NCBI GenBank assembly: GCA_039028635.1
Contig: JBCCHV010000030.1
Span: forward strand, 1-64,000
From: Acidobacteriota bacterium
Lineage (GTDB): Bacteria > Acidobacteriota > Thermoanaerobaculia > Multivoradales > JBCCEF01
Direction of reading: 5' to 3'
Length of the DNA: 64,000 nucleotides
Under the pieces are notes generated by a model. The model saw only the letters and a list, made by a program, of their open reading frames with translations, was not told where the DNA came from and ran no database searches. Numbering within the stretch: the first letter of the stretch is position 1; the number at the start of each line of letters is the position of its first letter. Both the position numbers and the translations under genes were made by a program. This document shows positions 51,457-59,539 of the stretch, one piece after another.

Positions 51457-52305
51457 ATGAGCAGCCGAGTCCCACAGTCCTCCCGTGATCGCTTCCTTTC
51501 ACGCTTCGGCCGCTGGGCCGTGATCACCGGTGCTTCCGACGGCATCGGGCGCGCTCTCGCCGACGAGCTCGCCGCGATCGGAGTCTGCCCGGTTTTGGTG
51601 GCGCGGCGCCGGCCGGCTCTGGAGGAGCTGGCGGCCGAGCTGACCGAGCGCCACGACGTCGTCTGTCGTGTGTTGCCGCTCGATCTCTCCCAGGTGGACG
51701 CCGGCGAGGCCCTGGTCGCTGCGACCAGCGAGCTCGACGTCGGCCTGTTGGCGGCCTGCGCCGGCTTCGGAAGCTCGGGAAGGGCGCTCGATGGCGTTCT
51801 CGCCGAAGAGCTGGCGATGGTCGACGTCAACTGTCGCGCCGTGCTCGAGCAGGCGCTGTGTTTTGGGGAGCGTCTCGTTGCCCGCGGCGGCGGCGGGTTG
51901 ATCCTGATGAGCTCGATCGTCGCTTTCCAAGGGGTTCCCGGCGCCGCCAACTATGCGGCGACCAAGGCCTATGTGCAATCCCTCGCCGAGGCCCTCGGCC
52001 GCGAGCTGAAGTCGGCCGGCGTGACGGTGGTGGCGGCGGCGCCGGGGCCGGTTCGCAGTGGCTTCGCGGCGCGGGCTGGGATGCACATGGACCGTACGTC
52101 GACGCCCTCGGAGGTGGCGAAGGGAATTCTGCGGGCCCTGCAGCGGCGCGGAGGCACGGTGCGGCCGGGTTGGCTGTCGAAGCTGCTGGGTGGCTCGCTG
52201 GCGACGCTGCCGCGGGCTGGCCGGGTGCTGATGATGGAGCGCATCATGGCCGGCATGAGTCAACCTCGTGGTGAGTCGCTGCAAGGTCGATCGATCGAGG
52301 GCTGA
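51457..52305 (+). CDS. Short-chain dehydrogenase/reductase
   Basis: 282 residues from ATG 51457. Cofactor motif TGASDGIGRALADELA (TGxxxGIG, about 24-39), LILMSSIVAFQG and the catalytic YAATKAYVQSLAEALG (YxxxK, about 168). The C-terminus has extra hydrophobic and basic residues (RPGWLSKLLGGSLATLP), as in DltE/YqjQ-type SDRs linked to lipid or steroid substrates. Likely derepressed by the adjacent TetR regulator's ligand. Confidence 0.93.
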   Translation: MSSRVPQSSRDRFLSRFGRWAVITGASDGIGRALADELAAIGVCPVLVARRRPALEELAAELTERHDVVCRVLPLDLSQVDAGEALVAATSELDVGLLAACAGFGSSGRALDGVLAEELAMVDVNCRAVLEQALCFGERLVARGGGGLILMSSIVAFQGVPGAANYAATKAYVQSLAEALGRELKSAGVTVVAAAPGPVRSGFAARAGMHMDRTSTPSEVAKGILRALQRRGGTVRPGWLSKLLGGSLATLPRAGRVLMMERIMAGMSQPRGESLQGRSIEG

Positions 52306-52357
52306 GGCGATTCCGGCGGGGGAGGAAGCAGGCTCCGCAAATCAGGGCCGTTACCGC

Positions 52358-52390
52358 GACACTCTGTCAAGAGAATCTTGACAGAGTGTC
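52358..52390. promoter_or_regulatory. 15-bp perfect inverted repeat upstream of the ClpX-type zinc-finger gene
   Basis: GACACTCTGTCAAGA, GAA, TCTTGACAGAGTGTC. The right arm supplies TTGACA (52378-52383) of a TTGACA-N17-TATTGT promoter (-10 at 52401-52406), so a protein bound here would occlude RNA polymerase. It could also fold as a 15-bp RNA hairpin. Confidence 0.65.
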
Positions 52391-52402
52391 TTCTCATGAT
52401 TA

Positions 52403-52423
52403 TTGTCAAGATGTTCCTGACAA
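52403..52423. promoter_or_regulatory. Second dyad at the zinc-finger gene promoter
   Basis: TTGTCA-N9-TGACAA overlaps the -10 and start site. It reuses the same TGACA half-site as the larger repeat. Confidence 0.45.
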
Positions 52424-52440
52424 ACATGAGGAGCCCCGAG

Positions 52441-52788
52441 ATGGTCTCGAAAATCTTCCAGCGTAAGTCCCTGAGCTGTTCCTTCTGCGCCAAGACGTCG
52501 GCCCAGGTCGCCAAGCTGCTGGGGGGGCCCAAGGTCCACATCTGTGACCAGTGCGTCGGTGTCTGCAATCGCGTCCTGGAGGCGGTGCCGGAGTCCTTTG
52601 CCGGCTGGGAGAGCGTCTCCGACGCCGATCTCCTGGCCGGCCTGCGGGTGGCAGACGGGACCCTCGACGCGGTGCGCGCCGTCCTCCAGGACCAGATCGA
52701 CGAGGCCCGTGGCCGGCGGATCAGTTGGCAGAAGATCGGCGATGCCCTGGGGGTGTCGCGACAGGCCGCCTGGGAGCGGTTCTCATGA
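52441..52788 (+). CDS. ClpX-type C4 zinc-finger protein with C-terminal helix-turn-helix
   Basis: 115 residues from ATG 52441 (GAGGAG seven bases upstream). N-terminal zinc finger CSFCAKTSAQVAKLLGGPK then ICDQCVGVCN, identical in layout to the ClpX zinc domain, but no AAA+ domain follows. The C-terminal end ISWQKIGDALGVSRQAAWERF is a helix-turn-helix. Such stand-alone proteins probably bind DNA; a large dyad over its own promoter suggests self-control. Confidence 0.85.
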   Translation: MVSKIFQRKSLSCSFCAKTSAQVAKLLGGPKVHICDQCVGVCNRVLEAVPESFAGWESVSDADLLAGLRVADGTLDAVRAVLQDQIDEARGRRISWQKIGDALGVSRQAAWERFS

Positions 52789-53203
52789 GAATCGCAGGCG
52801 CCGTCGTGCAGGCGCCTTCTCGATGGTGGCCGGCTGGCCGCTGTCAGGTGTCGCGTCGGGCCGGTTAGCGAAGACAACATGATTTTCGACGGCGCCGGTT
52901 CTGTCCGTAGGTCTGCAGCCTCCGTCTGGAGACGAGGCGGAGGCTGAGCGCCAGGGGCCTTTTCCCGTTGGGTTCGGAGGTGGCGGTTCGTTGAGGGCGG
53001 CACCGAGATCCAGAGAGCCCCCGATTCAGCGGCAAGTATTGAGTCCGATAAGACATATTATGTAAACTTATGTCCAGAATGGCAGGTGGGAGAATCCCGT
53101 GGTTGATGGCTCGATAAGATCTGTTTGGGTCGGGCCTCGCCCTCTCTTTATTGGCCTTGGGGCCCTACGGACTGGAGATACGACTGCAATGGGAGGTTCG
53201 ACG
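52789..53203. other. Intergenic stretch without a visible gene
   Basis: Just after the zinc-finger gene GAGAA...GGCGCC / GGCGCC...TTCTC (52791-52823) may form a hairpin end. Near 53052-53074 there is an AT-rich imperfect dyad GACATA-N11-TATGTC. No frame in this stretch looks coding. Confidence 0.4.
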
Positions 53204-53560
53204 ATGAGCGACGCCGCGGAGGCCCGACGCCTCGCCCTGGCCTGGATCGAAGGTTGGCAGGCCGGTGATCCCGACTCGATTCCCCTCGCCGAGGACTTCG
53301 TGCACACCAGTCCCTTCGGGCGCCTCGAGGGGCGGCAGCACTATCTGGCGACGGTCAAGCCGATGTCGCGCCAGAACGTGGCCTCGCTCACCGTTCGATC
53401 GACCCTCGCAGAGCCCGGTCAGGCGGTGGTCCGCTTCGACATGGAAACCGCTCACGGCACCATTCCCGTTTGTGACTGGGTGTGGATCGCCGAAGGCGAG
53501 ATTCGAGCCATCCACTCCTTCTACGACGCGACCGACTTACGTTCCGGCGGTTCCTCCTAG
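53204..53560 (+). CDS. NTF2-like (SnoaL) small protein
   Basis: 118 residues from ATG 53204 (GGGAGG upstream). SnoaL-like alpha/beta barrel pattern: ALAWIEGWQAGDPDSIPLAEDFVHTSPFG, EGRQHYLATVKP and a late VWIAEGEIRAIHSFYD strand pair. Such proteins are small-molecule isomerases, cyclases or binding proteins; function unknown. The last four bases CTAG are shared with the stop of the convergent lipoprotein gene. Confidence 0.85.
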   Translation: MSDAAEARRLALAWIEGWQAGDPDSIPLAEDFVHTSPFGRLEGRQHYLATVKPMSRQNVASLTVRSTLAEPGQAVVRFDMETAHGTIPVCDWVWIAEGEIRAIHSFYDATDLRSGGSS

Positions 53561-54261
53561 GAGCTTCCGCAACGCTGCTCGAGGTCGCGATCGTGGATGC
53601 GGTCGACGCCTGGACGCCGCTTCGAGCCACAGAAGCGATAGAACGCCGGCAAGGAGGTCTGGCCCGCGAAGTTGCTGGCGCTGGCGGTGAGCAGTCCTTG
53701 GATCAGGAGCTCGCCGCCGAGCGGGCATTGGACGTCGGCGAGGTCGTCGATTCTCAGCGTCGATCCGAGATTGATGTCGACGCTTGCGGCGCGAAGCTGG
53801 GTCACCTCGATCCTGCCAATGCAGAGCTTGCCTGCTCCGGAATCGTGGCAGCTCAATCCCCGGGGGTCCTGCTGGGGCTGGGAGTTGCCACAGGAGAGAC
53901 GGAGCTGGGCGGTGATCGTCAGGCGGGCGGTTCCGCTCTCTGGATCATGAGCGATCGCCATGACCTGGACGGTGTCGTCTCCCCCACCCTCGGGATGGTC
54001 GAAGACGTATCGGTGGATCGGATTGTCCGGCCCGACGGGATCTAGCGGAGGAGGCGCCAAGGAGCCGTCGCGAAGGGTCTGGGGAGCTCGAAGGTTCAGC
54101 GGAGCGATGGTCACGATCGGTGGTGAGTCGTCGTTGCGGTTCGGACGGACCCGCCACGAGTCGGGTACGTCGGCCGTCGGGATCGTCGAGGATTGGCAGC
54201 CGGTGATGATCAGGATGAGAACGACGAAGAGCGGTAAGGCAGGTCGCCAGACGACGGGCAT
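53557..54261 (-). CDS. Hypothetical lipoprotein
   Basis: 234 residues. Lipobox LIITGC near residue 22, then a region of beta strands with six Cys (LSCGN, LSCHDS, LCIGR, VQCPLGG, FYRFCGS) suggesting disulfides. The middle shows a repeated HDPESGTARLTITAQLRL type strand. No known domain recognised. Ends in a four-base overlap with the convergent SnoaL-like gene. Confidence 0.7.
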   Translation of the reverse strand: MPVVWRPALPLFVVLILIITGCQSSTIPTADVPDSWRVRPNRNDDSPPIVTIAPLNLRAPQTLRDGSLAPPPLDPVGPDNPIHRYVFDHPEGGGDDTVQVMAIAHDPESGTARLTITAQLRLSCGNSQPQQDPRGLSCHDSGAGKLCIGRIEVTQLRAASVDINLGSTLRIDDLADVQCPLGGELLIQGLLTASASNFAGQTSLPAFYRFCGSKRRPGVDRIHDRDLEQRCGSS

Positions 54262-54420
54262 TGATGGAACCCCCTTCGAGATAAGGATTTTGGGCAGGAC
54301 TCTCCCTCCCTCTGGCGCCCTGAGGATGGGGCTCGTTACGACGGTTTCAGTTTTGAGCCTCGTTCGGATGGTCGGGAGGGCCTTTTCGCAGCAAGGCTCC
54401 CGGTCAGAAAATTTGACTAA

Positions 54421-54438
54421 TATTAGATCGATCTAATA
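54421..54438. promoter_or_regulatory. 18-bp perfect palindrome, probable ArsR operator
   Basis: TATTAGATCGATCTAATA lies just downstream of TTGACT (54413-54418), spanning the likely -10 of the SRPBCC-arsR transcript. ArsR-family repressors bind AT-rich dyads of this size. Confidence 0.7.
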
Positions 54439-54534
54439 CGATTTCCTCGTCTTGCCGTGGAAGCCGCATAAACCTTGAAACCTCGCGAGCCGGATCCTGG
54501 CTCTGCCGAGCTGAAGAAGGAAGGGGAGCTCTGT

Positions 54535-55173
54535 ATGCACTTCGAGATCGATCGCCTGATCGGAGCCGTTTCGAGAGAGATTACCGACGCGGAGGTCGAC
54601 GGCCAGCCGGTGCGCGGTGCCGTCGCCAGCCGCGACTACCCCACTTCCATCGTCGACCTGTGGGATGCCCTGACTAATCCGGAACGCTTGCCCCGCTGGT
54701 TCTTGCCCGTCTCCGGAGACCTCCGGCTGGGCGGTCGTTATCAGCTCGAGGGCAACGCCGGTGGCGAGATCACCGAGTGCGAGCCGCCGAAGCGATTGGC
54801 GGTCACCTGGTGCATGAACGACCAGGTGAGCTGGGTGCGGGTCGATCTCGCGGAGGTTTCAGAGAAGGTGACGCGGCTGCGTCTCGAGCACTTCGCACCG
54901 ATGCCGGACAGCACTTGGGATCAATTCGGACCGGGCGCGACGGGAATCGGATGGGAGCTCGGTTTGCGGGCTCTCGAAGAGCATCTCGCGACCGGCCAGC
55001 AGGTCGATCCCCAGGCGGCCGAAGCTTGGGCCCTGTCCGATGAGGGCAAGGGCTACATCCGCCTCAGCAGTGATGCCTGGGGAACGGCGGCGATTGCGGC
55101 TGGAACCGATGAGGCGGCCGCCCTGACTCGCGCCGAGCGGGTGCGGGTCTTCTATTCCGGCGAAGGTCAGTAG
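54535..55173 (+). CDS. SRPBCC (AHSA1-like) domain protein
   Basis: 212 residues from ATG 54535 (GGGGAG upstream). AHSA1/START-like fold: DYPTSIVDLWDALTNPERLPRWFLPVSGDLRLGGRY, ECEPPKRLAVTW and TRLRLEHFAP. Family members bind hydrophobic ligands. Usually such genes pair with an ArsR regulator, as here (one base apart). Confidence 0.92.
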   Translation: MHFEIDRLIGAVSREITDAEVDGQPVRGAVASRDYPTSIVDLWDALTNPERLPRWFLPVSGDLRLGGRYQLEGNAGGEITECEPPKRLAVTWCMNDQVSWVRVDLAEVSEKVTRLRLEHFAPMPDSTWDQFGPGATGIGWELGLRALEEHLATGQQVDPQAAEAWALSDEGKGYIRLSSDAWGTAAIAAGTDEAAALTRAERVRVFYSGEGQ

Positions 55174-55174
55174 A

Positions 55175-55507
55175 TTGCACGCCTTCGACGTCCTTGGCCA
55201 CCCAGTCCGGCGGCGCATTCTCGAGCTTCTGCTGGTCGCTGAGAGCAGCTCGGGAGAGGTCGTCGCCGTCATCTCTCGGGAATTCGGGATCTCCCAATCG
55301 GCGGTGTCGCAGCACCTGCGAGTCTTGCGCGAGGCGGGTTTCGCCAACGCCCGGGTGGATGGCGCCCGGCGTCTCTATGCGCTCGAGACCTTGCCGATGA
55401 GAGAGGTCGACGCCTGGCTGGGCCAGTTCCGGCGCTTTTGGGAACCGCGGCTCGATGCCCTCGCCGGTGAGGTCGCGCGAGGCAAGGTCGATCCGCAGCA
55501 GGACTGA
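55175..55507 (+). CDS. ArsR family transcriptional regulator
   Basis: 110 residues starting at a TTG, with GAAGG nine bases upstream; the start gives the expected FDVLGHPVRRRILELL N-terminus. Winged helix with ISQSAVSQHLRVLREAGFANARVDGARRLYAL. No metal-binding Cys pair is seen, so it senses something other than a metal, most likely with the SRPBCC protein. The second gene of an autoregulated pair. Confidence 0.92.
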   Translation: MHAFDVLGHPVRRRILELLLVAESSSGEVVAVISREFGISQSAVSQHLRVLREAGFANARVDGARRLYALETLPMREVDAWLGQFRRFWEPRLDALAGEVARGKVDPQQD

Positions 55508-55585
55508 TCCAGCTCTCCTCCGGACTTGCCGGGAGGTGATCAGGGATGGCGAGGGGGCTTGGCTTCGATCCGCTGGGGGGACCCG

Positions 55586-56446
55586 TCAGGTCTCCTGCCG
55601 TAGCTGCTGCAGGATGGTCTCGAGAGCCGAGATCAGGTCGCCCTTCTCCACCTCGCTTTGGCGGAAGCTGAGAGAGAGGGAGTAGGTCTTGTCGGGAGCC
55701 TTGAACTTGAACACGTAGGGCTTGCGGCGCGGGGCGCCTTCCTTGCGCGGAGTCCGCATGCGTTGACGCAGATCGTCGCGGCTCAGGCCGCGGGTCGCCA
55801 CGTCTTCGAGAAGCTTGATCATCTCCTCTTCGCTGCCGGCCTTGAGCACTTCCAGGAGAAGCGACTTCGAGGTCAGGCCGAGGGCCTGAGCGGTGGTCCG
55901 GACCTTCGGCGGCATCTGCAGGAGCGAGAGGCTCTCGGTGATCACCGTGCGCGACTTCCCCACTGCCTCGGAAATGGCCTCGTGGGTATAGCCGTGACGC
56001 TCGGCCAGGGCGCGGTAGCCCTCGGCTTCTTCGAACGGCGTCAGGTCTTTGCGCTGCAGATTCTCGATCAGCGCGATCTCGAGGGCCTCGTCCTCCGACA
56101 CCTCCATCTCGATCACCGGAACCTCGTAGAGGCCCGCGGCCTGGGCGGCGCGGAAGCGACGCTCGCCGGAGATGATCCGGAAGCTCATCTCGTCGTCGTC
56201 GCCGGACTCGAGGGGACGCACCAGGATGGGCTCCAAAATGCCCTTGTCTTGAATCGACTGCACCAGATCGTCGAGGTCTCCCATCGACTTGCGAGGCTGA
56301 AGCGGATCCGGCTCGAGGGCGGCCAGCGGCAGCATGCGTCCCACCGGTGTTTCATGGCGCGCCGTGAGCTCGTCGACGAAGTGCTGCGAGTGACGCATTT
56401 TCACCCGCCCCGGAAGTCCCCGCTTCTTGGTGGTCGGCTCGGCCAT
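55586..56446 (-). CDS. parB: Chromosome-partition protein ParB
   Basis: 286 residues. LDDLVQSIQDKGILEPILVRP, the CTPase motif SGERRFRAAQAAGL (about 94-107), ALIENLQRKDLTPFEEAEGY and helix-turn-helix EAISEAVGKSRTVITESLSLLQMP (about 156-180), followed by LLLEVLKAGSEEEMIKL. ParB binds parS and slides as a clamp. The C-terminus (SLSLSFRQSEVEKGDLISALETIL) differs from the ordinary dimerisation tail. Adjacent to parA (20 bp). Confidence 0.95.
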   Translation of the reverse strand: MAEPTTKKRGLPGRVKMRHSQHFVDELTARHETPVGRMLPLAALEPDPLQPRKSMGDLDDLVQSIQDKGILEPILVRPLESGDDDEMSFRIISGERRFRAAQAAGLYEVPVIEMEVSEDEALEIALIENLQRKDLTPFEEAEGYRALAERHGYTHEAISEAVGKSRTVITESLSLLQMPPKVRTTAQALGLTSKSLLLEVLKAGSEEEMIKLLEDVATRGLSRDDLRQRMRTPRKEGAPRRKPYVFKFKAPDKTYSLSLSFRQSEVEKGDLISALETILQQLRQET

Positions 56447-56466
56447 GGATCTAGCTCCTGGGAGGT

Positions 56467-57225
56467 TCAGACTCGGCTGACGACTTCTTCGGACAGCCGG
56501 TAGTACTCAAAGGCACCGCTCGACCGCGGCGCGAAGGTGAAGATCGACTCGCGGTAGGCCGGGCTCTCCTCGAGGCGAACGCTCTTGGTGATCACCGTGT
56601 CGAAGACGCGATCACCGAACACCGCGCTCACCTGCTCGCGGATGTCGCGCGACAGCAGCGTGCGTTTGTCGTAGAGGGTGATCAGCGCGCCGAGAATCTG
56701 CAGCTCGGGGTTGGCGCGCACCTTGATCTTGTCGACCGTCTCGAGGAGGTCGTCGGTGCCTTCGAGGGCGAAGTAGCTCGCCTGCACCGGGATCAGCACA
56801 TGGGTCGCGGCGACCAGGGCGTTGACGGTGATGATGCCGAGGGTCGGTGGCGTGTCGAGGATGATGTAGTCGAAGGCGTCGGTCACCGACTGGAGCTCGT
56901 CCTTCAGTCGAAAGTGGCTGTCGAGCTCCCCGATCAGCTTGGCCTCGATCTTGGCGAGGGCGATACCCGACGGCGCGACCGCCAAGGTGGCGAGCTTGTC
57001 GACCGGCAAGATGACGTCTCGCAGCGGCACCTGGTCGTCCGTCAAAGCCTCGTAAACGGTGCTCTTGATGGCGTGAACGTCGAGGAACGACATCGTGCTG
57101 TTGGCCTGAGGATCGAGATCGACCAACAGAGTTTTGAGGCCTTTTTGGGCCAAGGCCGCCGAGAGATTGATGGCGGTCGTGGTCTTGCCGACACCGCCTT
57201 TTTGGTTGGTGATTGCAATGATCAT
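56467..57225 (-). CDS. parA: Chromosome-partition ATPase ParA/Soj
   Basis: 252 residues starting MIIAITNQKGGVGKTTTAI, the deviant Walker A box, with LLVDLDPQANST and YIILDTPPTLGIIT (Walker B). It forms a nucleoid-bound gradient that moves ParB-parS. First gene of parAB, with a parS-like palindrome 55 bp upstream of its start. Confidence 0.96.
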   Translation of the reverse strand: MIIAITNQKGGVGKTTTAINLSAALAQKGLKTLLVDLDPQANSTMSFLDVHAIKSTVYEALTDDQVPLRDVILPVDKLATLAVAPSGIALAKIEAKLIGELDSHFRLKDELQSVTDAFDYIILDTPPTLGIITVNALVAATHVLIPVQASYFALEGTDDLLETVDKIKVRANPELQILGALITLYDKRTLLSRDIREQVSAVFGDRVFDTVITKSVRLEESPAYRESIFTFAPRSSGAFEYYRLSEEVVSRV

Positions 57226-57279
57226 GGATTGGGCGGGAGTGTAAGCGAAGGTCTAGAGGTGGTCAAGATTCGCTGCCAA

Positions 57280-57295
57280 TGTCGGCGCGCCGACA
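57280..57295. promoter_or_regulatory. Candidate parS site 1
   Basis: TGTCGGCGCGCCGACA, a perfect 16-bp palindrome 55 bp upstream of parA. The flanking bases extend it to 18 bp (A...T). Confidence 0.65.
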
Positions 57296-57358
57296 TCGGC
57301 ACGCGGGTGAAATAGTGGATTTCTGCGTCACGGATCGGGATTCGGATCCGTGACCGAC

Positions 57359-57859
57359 CTACATCTTGTACTTGCCGAGCTCTTCGGGATCGAGCTCTTC
57401 GAGCCACTTCTTGAGCTTCTCTTCGTCGCTGTGTGGGGTCAGGAGGTCGAGCGCTTCGGCCTTCTCCAGAACCGACCGCAGCACGAAGATCGGGGCCTCG
57501 GCGCGCAGCGCCAGCGCGATGGCGTCGCTCGGCCGCGAATCGATTTCGGAGAGCTCCCCCGTCTGGCGGACGTGGATGCGGGCGAAGAAGGTGTTTTCCT
57601 GCAGATCCGAGATGACGATCTTCTCGATCTCGACGCCGACATGCTGGAAGACGTTCTTCAACAGATCATGGGTCATGGGCCTGGGAGGCGCGTTCTTCTC
57701 GATCTGCTGAGCGATGGCGTTGGCTTCGAAGAGGCCGATGCAGATGGGCAGAAAGATCTGGCTGCTCTCGTCCCGCAAGACCACGATCGGGCTGTTCGAC
57801 GAAGGGTCGAGGATCAACCCTCGGATCTCCATCTTCAGCTCTTCGGAGGACAGGCTCAT
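57359..57859 (-). CDS. Bifunctional nuclease-domain protein (DUF151)
   Basis: 166 residues from ATG 57859; a longer frame reaches 57961 but starts with unrelated residues. Family motifs MEIRGLILDPSSNSPIVVLRDE, LPICIGLFEANAIAQQIE, RPMTHDLLKNV and DSRPSDAIALALRAEAPIFV. DUF151 proteins have DNase/RNase activity in the few tested cases. It lies between two parS-like palindromes, upstream of parA on the same strand. Confidence 0.88.
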   Translation of the reverse strand: MSLSSEELKMEIRGLILDPSSNSPIVVLRDESSQIFLPICIGLFEANAIAQQIEKNAPPRPMTHDLLKNVFQHVGVEIEKIVISDLQENTFFARIHVRQTGELSEIDSRPSDAIALALRAEAPIFVLRSVLEKAEALDLLTPHSDEEKLKKWLEELDPEELGKYKM

Positions 57860-57970
57860 CGTGTTTCTATTGTGGGCCTCGCTCGAGGCCGCGTCAAGGA
57901 GGGAATCAGGCGGAGCCGGTGCCGACGCGACGGGTTCGGAGCAGTGACTCAACTCCCTCAAAGGCAGGAT

Positions 57971-57986
57971 TGTCGGCGCGCCGACA
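57971..57986. promoter_or_regulatory. Candidate parS site 2
   Basis: TGTCGGCGCGCCGACA, identical in all 16 positions to sites 1 and 3. Confidence 0.65.
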
Positions 57987-58114
57987 TCCCGCCCTTGGTT
58001 GGGGACGCGAGCACAAGACCGCCGAGCTGAAGGGCATGATCTCGGCCGTGAAGCCGAAGCTGGTGAGAGCTTCGGGACGCTCCAGGCATTTGGCCGGGGC
58101 CCATCCCTGGCGAT

Positions 58115-58130
58115 TGTCGGCGCGCCGACA
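58115..58130. promoter_or_regulatory. Candidate parS site 3
   Basis: TGTCGGCGCGCCGACA, here extended by CGAT/ATCG to a perfect 24-bp palindrome (58111-58134). Confidence 0.65.
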
Positions 58131-58178
58131 ATCGGATGAAAGCGGATCTAGAGGGCGATCGAGCCCTTCGTGGCGCCC

Positions 58179-59519
58179 TCAGGCGACGGCGCGGGTCTTG
58201 CCGATCAGGCTATGGGGAAAGGCCGAGCGCACGGTGACGGGAATGATCGATCCGAGCGGCGCTACATGGCCGCTGGTATCGAAGTGGATCACCCGGTGGC
58301 AGGTGGTTCGCCCGGTTTGGAATCCAGGCTCTTTCCCCCAGCCGGTGACCAGCACGTCGACAGTCCTGCCGATCATCTCCTCGTTGAGCTGGCGCTGGAT
58401 CTTGGCCTGGACGTCGAACAGGCGCTGCAGGCGCTCGGAGGCGACGTCCGGGTCGACATGGTTCTTGAGCCTTGGGGCCGCCGTGTAGGGGCGTACCGAG
58501 TACTTGAAGGCGTAGATCGAGGCGAACAGCACCTCGCGCACCAAATCGAGAGTGGCCTCGAAATCTTCCTCGCTTTCGCCCGGGAAGCCGACGATCAGAT
58601 CGGTCGAGAGCGCCAGGTCCGGCCGCGCCTGGCGAAGCTGCGCGACCAGGTCGCGATAGGCCTCGACCTGGTAGCCGCGGCCCATCAGCTTGAGGACCGA
58701 GTTCGAGCCCGACTGCACCGGCAGGTGCAGGTAATTGCAGATGTTGGGATGGCGCTCGAACTGCTCCACCATGCGCGGCGTGAAATCGCGCGGATAGGAG
58801 GTCACGAAGCGCAGACGCTGCAGACCTGGAATGCGTGCCACCTCGTCGAGCAGGTCGGCGAAGTCGGCGCCCGGTCGGCTGCCGTGCTCGGGCTCCCGCC
58901 AATGGTTGACGGTCTGGCCAAGGAGCTCGACCTCGACGAAGCCGTAGTCGAGGAGATGGCGCACTTCGGACAGGATCTCGTCCATCGTCCGGCTACGCTC
59001 GGGGCCACGGGTCGAGGGGACGATGCAGAAGGTGCATTTCTTGTTGCAGCCCTCGATGATCGTCACCATTCCCTTGTATTCGCCGGTACGCGTGATGCTG
59101 TCGAACTCGTAGGCTCGCTCCTCCGGAAAGCCGGTGGCGACGACGCGCTCGCCGGCGCGCCGGCGGTCGATGATGGTGGCGAGCTCGCCGACCCGCGCCG
59201 GTCCGAGGACGAAGTCGAGCTCCGGAACCTTGCTCAGGGCGCGCTTCCCCACCTGCTGGGCGACGCAGCCGCAGAGGCCGATCAGCATGTCCTCCCGGTC
59301 CTGCTTGAACTTGCGGTAGGAGCCGAGGCGCGAAAAGACCTTCTGCTCGGCCTTCTCGCGCACGCTGCAGGAGTTGAGCAGGATGATGTCCGCCTCCGCG
59401 GCGTCGCGGGTCGGCAAGATGCCCTGCTGCATCAACTGCCCAGACATGCGCTGGGTGTCGAGCTCGTTCATCTGGCAGCCCCAGGTCTCGATAAAAAAGC
59501 GTCGCGGCGTATGACTCAT
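58179..59519 (-). CDS. miaB: tRNA-2-methylthio-N6-dimethylallyladenosine synthase MiaB
   Basis: 446 residues from ATG 59519. N-terminal UPF0004 domain with ETWGCQMNELD, LNSCSVREKAEQKVF and IGLCGCVAQ (three cluster Cys), the radical-SAM motif CNKKCTFC (about 155) and a C-terminal TRAM domain. It adds the methylthio group to i6A37 in tRNA. Full length. Confidence 0.95.
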   Translation of the reverse strand: MSHTPRRFFIETWGCQMNELDTQRMSGQLMQQGILPTRDAAEADIILLNSCSVREKAEQKVFSRLGSYRKFKQDREDMLIGLCGCVAQQVGKRALSKVPELDFVLGPARVGELATIIDRRRAGERVVATGFPEERAYEFDSITRTGEYKGMVTIIEGCNKKCTFCIVPSTRGPERSRTMDEILSEVRHLLDYGFVEVELLGQTVNHWREPEHGSRPGADFADLLDEVARIPGLQRLRFVTSYPRDFTPRMVEQFERHPNICNYLHLPVQSGSNSVLKLMGRGYQVEAYRDLVAQLRQARPDLALSTDLIVGFPGESEEDFEATLDLVREVLFASIYAFKYSVRPYTAAPRLKNHVDPDVASERLQRLFDVQAKIQRQLNEEMIGRTVDVLVTGWGKEPGFQTGRTTCHRVIHFDTSGHVAPLGSIIPVTVRSAFPHSLIGKTRAVA

Positions 59520-59539
59520 CAATCGGTCCTCGGGTTCGT

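Larger units (their letters stand above)
57860..58178. other. Intergenic stretch with two parS-like palindromes
   Basis: Between the DUF151 start and the miaB stop no gene is seen; the stretch holds candidate parS sites 2 and 3. Confidence 0.6.

Noticed and set aside
53052-53074. GACATA-N11-TATGTC as an operator
   Set aside because: Only a 6-bp dyad with a long spacer and no neighbouring regulator; listed within the intergenic note only.
55586-58178. Canonical parS (TGTTTCACGTGAAACA)
   Set aside because: No copy seen near parAB or elsewhere in the window; the GC-rich palindromes are proposed instead.
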